This document shows, one piece after another, positions 5,957-11,532 of a stretch of DNA of 13,808 nucleotides (its first letter is position 1; each line of letters starts with the position of its first letter). The notes beneath the pieces were generated by a model. That model had not been told where the DNA came from and made no database searches. It saw only the letters and a program-made list of their open reading frames with translations. Source of the stretch: Streptomyces sp. NRRL F-6492 (GTDB lineage: Bacteria; Actinomycetota; Actinomycetes; Streptomycetales; Streptomycetaceae); NCBI RefSeq assembly GCF_001280125.1, contig NZ_LGEG01000029.1, positions 1-13,808 on the forward strand. The letters run 5' to 3'. The translations under genes were made by a program, and so were the position numbers.

Positions 5957-7165
5957 TCAGTTCTCCTGGTCGTGGGCGAAGGGGTCGGTGGCCTCGGGGC
6001 GGATCTGCCGCCAGACGAGGAGGTCGGTCGGGCGCCCGTCGAGGCGCTGGAAGAGGGCGGCGCGCAGACCCTTGTCGGGCAGTCCGGCGGCGGCGCGGGC
6101 GAAGGCGGCCCGGTCGCCGGCGAGGTGGGCCAGGCGGGCGTGCGCCTCGTCGACGGCCCGCTCGCGGTCGGCGGCGGCCGTCTCCAGGTCCGCGACCACC
6201 CCGCGCACCCACTGGTCGAACTCGTCGGGGACCTGTTCCAGCAGGGCGTCGAGGGGCTTGCCGCCGGAGGCCTCGACGTCGGCGACGGAGCAGCCGAGGC
6301 CCTTGGCGACCTGGCCGGCGGGCAGGCCGGCGAAGCGCTGGACGCCGTGGCCGCGCCAGATGTCCCGCTCGGTAACCCCGGTGAGCACCTTGTGGAGGCG
6401 GACGTACTCGCCGAGCTTGGCCTTGGCGCGCAGGCCGGAGGCGAAGCGCAGCACGAAGCCCTCGGCGTCGGTGCCGGTGGCCGGGTGTCCGCCCGGCAGG
6501 GTGTTGGACTCGGTGAGGGCGACGAGTTCGTCGAGGGTGGCGACGGACCAGGTGCGGACGACGCTGCCGAGGGGTGCCCAGGAGGCGGCGGCCGCGGCGA
6601 GGGGCACCTCGGTGCCGTCCGGGCCGAAGGCGGCGAGCAGGACGAGGTCGCGGCGCTCGCCGTAGTTCACGACGATCCGGTTGCCCGGGTAGAGCATCTC
6701 GGCGAGGTAGGTGGTGCCGGGCGCCAGGCCCGTGGTGTCGGCGGCGTCGAGGCGGCGCTGCGCCCAGACGGCCTGGGAGCTGGTGAAGGAGCCCTTGGAG
6801 GCGGCGTGCCAGCGGCCCGCGTAGTGGAAGACCACGGCGAGGCTGCCGTCGACCTTGTCGTACACCTCGAAGGGCTCGTCGGGCAGCGGGGGCGCGTAGG
6901 GGCTGCCGTCGGCGTGCTCGGCGAGGTTGAAGAACTTGGGGAGGGGCAGGCCGACGATCCGCCCGGTGGTGTCGTCGGCGACGAGGCCGCGGCAGCGGAG
7001 GGTGGCCCGGTTCCAGTGCTGGGCGTACTGGCACGCGCGCGTGTACGTGTAGATCGACAGCGGCAGCTCGGGGTGCGGTTTCCGCGTCACGTGCCCGTCG
7101 GCGAGGGCGGCGGCGAGCTCGTCGGACGGCATCAGGTCGTGCAGAGTCAGGGTGTCCTGGCTCAT
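5957..7165 (-). CDS. T4 Rnl1 (RnlA)-family RNA ligase
   Basis: An ATP-dependent RNA ligase expected to join 5'-phosphate and 3'-OH RNA ends through a ligase-AMP intermediate. The 402-aa product compares with 374 aa for T4 Rnl1. The nucleotidyltransferase motifs come in order: CRGLV (58-62), motif I DKVDGSL with adenylated K104, the Rnl1-typical SKGSF (123-127), motif III EMLYPGNRIVV (156-166), motif IV EGFVLRF (235-241) and motif V KAKLGEYVRLHK (248-259). Residues 260-402 form a mainly helical C-terminal domain with a charged helix around 325-350, the region that gives substrate specificity in T4 Rnl1. ATG at 7165 has GGAGGGG 5 nt upstream. First gene of the operon with the kinase-phosphatase. 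Confidence 0.93.
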   Translation of the reverse strand: MSQDTLTLHDLMPSDELAAALADGHVTRKPHPELPLSIYTYTRACQYAQHWNRATLRCRGLVADDTTGRIVGLPLPKFFNLAEHADGSPYAPPLPDEPFEVYDKVDGSLAVVFHYAGRWHAASKGSFTSSQAVWAQRRLDAADTTGLAPGTTYLAEMLYPGNRIVVNYGERRDLVLLAAFGPDGTEVPLAAAAASWAPLGSVVRTWSVATLDELVALTESNTLPGGHPATGTDAEGFVLRFASGLRAKAKLGEYVRLHKVLTGVTERDIWRGHGVQRFAGLPAGQVAKGLGCSVADVEASGGKPLDALLEQVPDEFDQWVRGVVADLETAAADRERAVDEAHARLAHLAGDRAAFARAAAGLPDKGLRAALFQRLDGRPTDLLVWRQIRPEATDPFAHDQEN

Positions 7166-7200
7166 GGGGTCCCCTCCCGTGGTGTTCGATGATCCATTCT

Positions 7201-7250
7201 CGGACGGAAGGGACACGAAGAACAGTGATTATCGGACCGGGAGCCGTCCG
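7201..7250. promoter_or_regulatory. Inverted repeat and possible -10 upstream of the RNA ligase operon
   Basis: CGGACGG (7201-7207) and CCGTCCG (7244-7250) are 7-bp inverted arms separated by 36 nt of locally AT-richer DNA. Between them, on the minus strand, GATAAT (7233-7228) resembles a -10 hexamer, which would give a leader of roughly 55 nt before the ligase ATG. I see no good -35 hexamer at 16-18 nt, so an activator or alternative sigma factor is possible. Confidence 0.3.
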
Positions 7251-7299
7251 TCGGGGTGACGAGCGGGCTCCCGGCCCCGGTCGTGTCGGTGGTGCCCCG

Positions 7300-7305
7300 T
7301 AGACT
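7300..7305 (+). promoter_or_regulatory. Possible -10 element of the PMGQGG-repeat gene
   Basis: TAGACT at 7300-7305 fits the actinobacterial TAnnnT -10 pattern and lies 53 nt ahead of the ATG at 7359. No convincing -35 hexamer is visible at the usual spacing, so the call is tentative. Confidence 0.3.
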
Positions 7306-7358
7306 CGCCGTCGCCCTGTCGGTGACGGACGCCGGCGCAGACGAAGGAAGCGAGCCCC

Positions 7359-7733
7359 ATGAACCACGCGGACGGCACGGCACCGATCTACGCCGAGCTC
7401 ATACGGGAACGGGGGGATGTTCCCGGTGACGTCCGCCAGACCGCGGAGGAGGTCCTGCGGGACCTGAGCCGGGTCATCCGGGTTCCGCCCCAGGGCGCTT
7501 CCGCGCCGCAGGGCGGCGTGGCGCACGCGGGCGCGCCGCATGCCGGGGCCGGTGCCCCGATGGGGCAGGGCGGTCCCATGGGCCAGGGCGGTCCCATGGG
7601 CCAGGGCGGTCCGATGGGTGCCGGGGGTCCGATGGGCCAGGGCGGTCCGGGCGGTTCGATGGGCGTCACGGGCCCCATGGGCATCGTGGGCCAGGCGGCG
7701 GGCGCCGTCGTCGCGCACCGGCCTCAGCGGTAA
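7359..7733 (+). CDS. Small protein with helical N-terminus and PMGQGG repeats, function unknown
   Basis: A 124-aa protein in two parts. Residues 1-45 look like an ordered, acidic, helical domain (YAELIRERGDVPGDVR, then EEVLRDLSRVIR). Residues 46-124 are Gly/Pro/Ala/Met-rich, with five near-identical PMGQGG units (one PMGAGG) and a GVTGPMGIVGQAAGAVV tail. There is no signal peptide or long membrane segment. ATG at 7359 has GAAGGAAG about 7 nt upstream. I do not recognise the family. The tail could be a flexible scaffold, a phase-separating segment or an adhesive repeat. It is divergent from the RNA ligase operon, sharing a 193-bp region, so co-regulation is possible but unproven. Confidence 0.75.
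   Translation: MNHADGTAPIYAELIRERGDVPGDVRQTAEEVLRDLSRVIRVPPQGASAPQGGVAHAGAPHAGAGAPMGQGGPMGQGGPMGQGGPMGAGGPMGQGGPGGSMGVTGPMGIVGQAAGAVVAHRPQR
7557..7646 (+). repeat. Five 18-bp tandem repeats within the small Gly/Met-rich gene
   Basis: Units start at 7557, 7575, 7593, 7611 and 7629. Each encodes PMGQGG except the fourth (PMGAGG). Units 2 and 3 are identical at the DNA level, so recent in-frame slippage is plausible and copy number may vary between strains. Confidence 0.85.
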
Positions 7734-7742
7734 CGTCCCCCT

Positions 7743-7760
7743 CGCCCCCGTGCCGGGGCG
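7743..7760 (+). terminator. Small hairpin after the PMGQGG-repeat gene
   Basis: CGCCCC (7743-7748) pairs with GGGGCG (7755-7760) across a 6-nt loop, 10 nt after the stop codon and followed by TTGTC. It may be a weak terminator. The TTGTCA at 7761-7766 could also be a -35 hexamer for the next gene, but no matching -10 is clear. Confidence 0.35.
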
Positions 7761-7847
7761 TTGTCAGTGCCGTGCGCCATGCTGCCTCCCGGGACGGCTC
7801 GCGCCACAAGGGGCGCGGGCCGCGCACGGCGACCAGGGGACGACGAC

Positions 7848-8420
7848 ATGGCCGAGGTTCTGCTCTTCCACCACGCGCTCGGGCTGACGGAGGGCGTGAA
7901 GGCGTTCGCCGACGGACTGCGGCGGGCCGGGCACACGGTGCACGCGCCCGATCTGTACGACGGGCGCACCTTCGACGACCTGGCGGCCGGAGTCGCCCAC
8001 TCCTCGGAGACCGGCTTCGTGGAGCGCGCCGACCGGATCGCCGGAGAACTGCCGGAAGCCCTGGTGTACGCCGGGTTCTCGCTCGGCGTGATGCCCGCGC
8101 AGCGACTGGCGCAGACCCGTCCCGGAGCGCTCGGCGCCCTTCTGATCGGTGCCTGCCTGCCGGTGGACGTCTTCGCGGAGGACTGGCCGGAGGGCGTGCC
8201 CGTGCAGGTGCACGGGATGGACGCGGACCCCTACTTCGCCGACGAGGGGGACCTGGCGGCGGCGCGGGAGCTGGTGGCGGGCGCGGCGGACCGGGAGCTC
8301 TTCCTGTACCCGGGGACCGCGCACCTGTTCACGGAGCGCGGCACGCCGTCCTACGTGCCGGACGCGGCGGCGCTGTGCGCCGAGCGGGCGCTGTCCTTCC
8401 TGGAGGACGTCGGGGCGTGA
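7848..8420 (+). CDS. Dienelactone hydrolase-family alpha/beta hydrolase
   Basis: A 190-aa cytoplasmic hydrolase of the dienelactone hydrolase fold. The nucleophile elbow is GFSLG with S78, where classical dienelactone hydrolases use Cys. D125 or D127 (MDADPYF) and H159 (GTAHLF) complete a likely Ser-Asp-His triad. The opening MAEVLLFHHALGLT and the segment VHAPDLYDGRTF match the small actinobacterial branch of this family. ATG at 7848 has AGGGGA about 7 nt upstream. It is convergent with the phosphatase-like gene, the stops being 18 nt apart. The substrate is unknown; a carboxylic ester or lactone is likely. Confidence 0.87.
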   Translation: MAEVLLFHHALGLTEGVKAFADGLRRAGHTVHAPDLYDGRTFDDLAAGVAHSSETGFVERADRIAGELPEALVYAGFSLGVMPAQRLAQTRPGALGALLIGACLPVDVFAEDWPEGVPVQVHGMDADPYFADEGDLAAARELVAGAADRELFLYPGTAHLFTERGTPSYVPDAAALCAERALSFLEDVGA

Positions 8421-8438
8421 ACCGGTCCCGGGCTCACC

Positions 8439-8870
8439 TCACACCGTGAACCGACTCGCGTAGCGGCGCTGCCAGGGCGTCTCGACGGCGTGCCGGTCGT
8501 AGTGGCGGCGCACGTACGCGACCGCCTCCCCGGCCGGGACCCCGTCGAGGACGGCGAGGACGGCGAGGGCCGTGCCCGTACGGCCCCGGCCGCCGCCGCA
8601 GGCGACCTCGACGCGCTCCCCGGCGGCGCGTTCCCACGCCTCGGCGAGGACGGTACGGGCCGCGTCCCGGTCGGCGGGGAGCCGGAAGTCCGGCCAGCGC
8701 AGCCAGACGGACTCCCAGGGCACCTCGGGGGGCGTCCGGCCGAGGAGGTGGACGGCGTACGTCGGGGCGGGGCCCCCGGGCAGCGGGTGGCGCAGGCCCC
8801 GGCCGCGCACCAGGCGCCCGGAGGGAAGCCGCAGGACACCGGGGGCGGACTCCTGCCAGAGCTCGGTCAT
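8439..8870 (-). CDS. Small protein-tyrosine-phosphatase-like protein
   Basis: A 143-aa protein with the two marks of cysteine-dependent phosphatases. One is a CX5R loop in ACGGGRGRTGTA (C91, R97, followed by T98). The other is a WPD sequence (W59-P60-D61), the usual general-acid loop. The His that normally precedes the catalytic Cys is Ala here. The domain is short compared with full tyrosine phosphatases (about 230-280 aa), nearer a minimal dual-specificity core. The N-terminus is ELWQESAPGVLRLPSGRLVRGR. ATG at 8870 was chosen from the sequence pattern; its ribosome site is weak (GGTGG). Substrate unknown; a signalling or phospho-metabolite role is possible. Confidence 0.78.
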   Translation of the reverse strand: MTELWQESAPGVLRLPSGRLVRGRGLRHPLPGGPAPTYAVHLLGRTPPEVPWESVWLRWPDFRLPADRDAARTVLAEAWERAAGERVEVACGGGRGRTGTALAVLAVLDGVPAGEAVAYVRRHYDRHAVETPWQRRYASRFTV

Positions 8871-9072
8871 CGCGCCACCGTAGCCCCGGGACCCGGCGTC
8901 CCGCGGCGGAACGGGTCGTCCGTTCGGCCGACCCCGGTGTCGGCCGTCCCGCCACCGGACGGGGGCCGCCCGGCGGACCGTACGGGGACGGGCCGGGGCG
9001 GAGGATCGGCACAGGGCGCGGACCCGGCTCCCCCGGGGGCGTCCGCGCGGTCGCCGTACCGAGGAGTCCGTC

Positions 9073-10242
9073 ATGACGAAGTCCCGCCGTCCGTCCCGTA
9101 CCGCCCGGGTGCTGCTGCCCGGCGCGCTGGCCGCCGTCCTGCTCACGGGGTGCGCGCAGGGCTCCGGTGGCGCGGCCGGGGCGGGCCCGGGGGCGTCCCG
9201 CGGTCCCTCCTCGCCCACCGCCGGCTCCGCCGTGACCGTGGCGCCCTCCCCCGGTGCCGGGGGCGGGCCCTCCCCCGGCACCCTGCTCGTCGCCGACTTC
9301 GGCTCCGACACGGTCACCTTCGTCGATCCCGCGCGGGGAGCCACCGGGTCCGTGGAGGTGGGCACCGCGCCCTACGGGCTGGCGCTCGGCGCCGACGGGC
9401 GCGCGTGGGTGGCGACCGCCGAAGGGGTGGCGGTCGTGGACACCGCGGCCCGGAAGCGGCTCGCCCTGATCCCGTACCGGACGGACACCGGGCCCGCGAC
9501 CACGGGCGAGTACCGGGGCGGCGGCATGGGCATCGCGCTCTCGCCGGACGGGCGCCGGGCGTACGCGGGGGTCAACGTGCCCGGCGGGAACGGCGCCCTG
9601 GAGGTGATCGACACGGCGGCGCTGCGGGTCACGGACGCGGTGCCGGTCGGCCGGCGCCCGTTCGACGTGGACGTGTCGGCGGACGGCGCCGAGGTGTACG
9701 CGACGAACCACGACTCCTTCGACGTCACGGTCGTCGCGGCGGGGACGCTGGAGCCCCGGCGGGTGGAGGTCGCCCCGTACGGCACGGAGGGCGGGCTCGG
9801 CTCCTGGCTCAAGCCGCACTACGCGGCGGTGCGGCCCTCGGACGGGAAGCTGCTCCTTCCGTTCGAGGGCGAGCGGCTCGCCGTGGTCGATCCCCGGACC
9901 GGCCGGACGGAGATCGAGCCGATGACCGCGCACACCCATCAGCACGGGGTGGCCGTGACGGCCGACGGGACGCTCCTGGCCGTGGGCACGGGGCCGATCG
10001 ACCCGGACGCGGACCGGGGTCCGTCCCTGACGGTGCGCGCGCCGGACGGGACGGAGCGGGTGTACCCGCTGGAGGGGCCGCACGAGGACGTGGCCGTGTC
10101 CCGGGACGGGCGCACGGCCTATGTGACCGGCGGGTTCACCCGGGACGGGTACTGGGACGGCCTGACGGTCGTGGACCTCGCCTCGGGCGGCACCCACCGG
10201 CTGGCGGCGGGGTCGCGTCCCCTGGGGATCGCGGTCCTCTGA
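9073..10242 (+). CDS. Beta-propeller (YVTN-type) lipoprotein
   Basis: A 389-aa exported lipoprotein. The N-terminus has basic residues, a hydrophobic stretch (13-24) and a lipobox LLTGC with lipidated C27. A Gly/Ala/Pro/Ser linker runs to about residue 66. The rest is a repeating beta-propeller of the YVTN/40-residue type, with blades marked by TLLVADFGSDTVTFVD, GIALSPDGRRAYAGV, FDVDVSADGAEVYATN, GVAVTADGTLLAVG and VAVSRDGRTAYVTG. A binding or scaffolding role at the outer membrane face is likely; no catalytic residues are evident. ATG at 9073 has GAGGAG about 5 nt upstream. Convergent with the exchanger gene. The ligand is unknown. Confidence 0.87.
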   Translation: MTKSRRPSRTARVLLPGALAAVLLTGCAQGSGGAAGAGPGASRGPSSPTAGSAVTVAPSPGAGGGPSPGTLLVADFGSDTVTFVDPARGATGSVEVGTAPYGLALGADGRAWVATAEGVAVVDTAARKRLALIPYRTDTGPATTGEYRGGGMGIALSPDGRRAYAGVNVPGGNGALEVIDTAALRVTDAVPVGRRPFDVDVSADGAEVYATNHDSFDVTVVAAGTLEPRRVEVAPYGTEGGLGSWLKPHYAAVRPSDGKLLLPFEGERLAVVDPRTGRTEIEPMTAHTHQHGVAVTADGTLLAVGTGPIDPDADRGPSLTVRAPDGTERVYPLEGPHEDVAVSRDGRTAYVTGGFTRDGYWDGLTVVDLASGGTHRLAAGSRPLGIAVL

Positions 10243-10270
10243 ACGGCGACCGGGGGCCCGGGGGCGGGGC

Positions 10271-11380
10271 TCAGAGACCGGCGATCAGCCGGATGCAGAT
10301 GATCTTGACGGTGATCGCGAGGGCGAAGAGGGTCGCGTAGCCGGTGTTGACCCGGCCGTCGGAGGCGCGGCTGCCGGCGTACGCGGTGATGGCGGGGTTG
10401 CCCACGTGGCCGGCGAGGAGCCCCAGGCCGAAGAGGGAGAACGCCTCGCGGCGGAAGGCGTAGCCCGAGGTGAGGCCGACGCAGGCGAGGAGGAGCAGGC
10501 CGATCTGGCGGAGCGTGAGGTTGGCCCGGGTCGGGAGCACCCGCACCAGGGGGCCGGTGCGGCGGAGGCGGCCGGGGACCATCGCCGTGACGAGGGGTCC
10601 GGCGGCGGTGCCGAGGGAGAGGACCGGGGAGAGGACCGTGGAACCGACGGTGAGCTTCGGGATGCCGGTGAGGAATCCGGCGGCGAGGCAGAGGCCCGTG
10701 CTGACGGCGCCGACCTCGCCGACCCCGGCCTCGGGGCCGCCGACGAGGACGACCCGGTCGCCCGGGACCAGGGCGTCGAGCGCGCGGGCGACCCGGGGGA
10801 CGCCGCCCGCCGGACGGTCCGCGCCGGCGAGGAGCCGGCCGTCGGCGGCACCGGGGACGTCGGCCCGGCGGACCGGCCGGGTGACCTCGACGGTACGGGT
10901 GATCAGCTCCGCGGGGCGGCCGCTGCCGGGGTCGCGGCGGAAGGGCCGGTTCCGCACGGCGGCGACACCGGCCGCGAAAAGGATGGTGAGAACGACCGCG
11001 AGGGGGTAGCCGATGGCGTAACCGGTGGCGGGCTGGGCCGGATCGGGAGAGGAGGCTTGGGCGGCGGCGAGACCCGGGGTGGTGGTGCCGATGCCCGCGT
11101 AGCCGCCCGCCGGATGGGGACCGTCGATGCCGAGGACGGTGCTGCCGAGGAGACCGACGGCGAGGGCGGTGAGGACGAGGGCGACGACGGCTCCGGTCGT
11201 CACGGCCGGTTGCGGGCGGAGTTCGCGGAAGAAGGCGGGACCCGCCTCCGGGCCGACCGTGTACACGTACAGGGCGAGGCCGAGGACGGAGAGGCCCGCG
11301 GGGACGGCCGGACCGATGTCCGGGTCGAGCGCGCCGAGCAGCAGTCCGGCGAAGAGGACACCGGCGGCGCCGAGCCGCAC
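10271..11380 (-). CDS. AspT/YidE-type (aspartate-alanine exchanger family) membrane transporter; true start upstream, apparently frameshifted
   Basis: A polytopic membrane protein of the AspT/YidE/YbjL exchanger group. From GTG at 11380 it reads 369 aa: an N-terminal membrane domain (LGLALYVYTVGPEAGPAFF, then GIGTTTPGLAAAQ), a short soluble middle (about residues 150-225, with PGDRVVLVGG) like a reduced TrkA-C domain, and a C-terminal membrane domain ending GYATLFALAITVKII. Family members are usually about 550 aa, so this is a short form. The 11380 start is unlikely: it has no ribosome site, and the same frame continues upstream as family-like membrane sequence (YPWFTLFIVIAAGSLFG) to a TGA at 11465-11467. 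Dropping one base of the A6 run (11456-11461) would join GTG at 11468 to this frame. Substrate not inferable. Confidence 0.75.
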   Translation of the reverse strand: MRLGAAGVLFAGLLLGALDPDIGPAVPAGLSVLGLALYVYTVGPEAGPAFFRELRPQPAVTTGAVVALVLTALAVGLLGSTVLGIDGPHPAGGYAGIGTTTPGLAAAQASSPDPAQPATGYAIGYPLAVVLTILFAAGVAAVRNRPFRRDPGSGRPAELITRTVEVTRPVRRADVPGAADGRLLAGADRPAGGVPRVARALDALVPGDRVVLVGGPEAGVGEVGAVSTGLCLAAGFLTGIPKLTVGSTVLSPVLSLGTAAGPLVTAMVPGRLRRTGPLVRVLPTRANLTLRQIGLLLLACVGLTSGYAFRREAFSLFGLGLLAGHVGNPAITAYAGSRASDGRVNTGYATLFALAITVKIICIRLIAGL

Positions 11381-11460
11381 GGGACCGAAGCGGACCGTGC
11401 CGAAGAGCGATCCTGCAGCAATGACGATAAAAAGGGTAAACCACGGATAGTCAGCAAAAA

Positions 11461-11476
11461 ATGGTCACATGGTCAT
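11461..11476. repeat. 8-bp tandem direct repeat in the exchanger/NADH dehydrogenase gap
   Basis: ATGGTCAC (11461-11468) is followed directly by ATGGTCAT (11469-11476 by period). The repeat sits exactly where the exchanger start is disrupted, beside the A6 run, in AT-richer DNA. It could be a regulator half-site pair or a slippage product. Confidence 0.4.
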
Positions 11477-11532
11477 ACTCAGCCACAATCAGTGGTTCCA
11501 TGCACGCTCATACGAAAGGGCGGACAGCGTGA
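11461..11532 (+). CDS. Possible 23-aa leader ORF overlapping the NADH dehydrogenase start
   Basis: ATG at 11461 opens a 24-codon frame ending TGA at 11530-11532, which overlaps the GTG of the NADH dehydrogenase by 4 nt (GTGA). An internal ATG at 11500 would give a 10-aa version. The overlap suits translational coupling, but no clear ribosome site precedes either ATG. It may be chance. Confidence 0.15.
   Translation: MVTWSYSATISGSMHAHTKGRTA

Noticed and set aside
5955..7718. Long minus-strand reading frame continuous with the kinase frame, upstream of its GTG
   Set aside because: It runs in another frame across the RNA ligase gene and into the divergent small gene. It is Arg/Pro-rich with no motifs, as expected from a high-GC shadow. 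Only the part from 5954 onward is real.
8490..10340. 616-codon plus-strand frame through the phosphatase and propeller region
   Set aside because: Low-complexity Gly/Arg/Ala composition, no domain, and it conflicts with two genes that have clear motifs.
11461..11528. Rex operator for ndh
   Set aside because: No TGTGAA...TTCACA-type palindrome is present in the gap.
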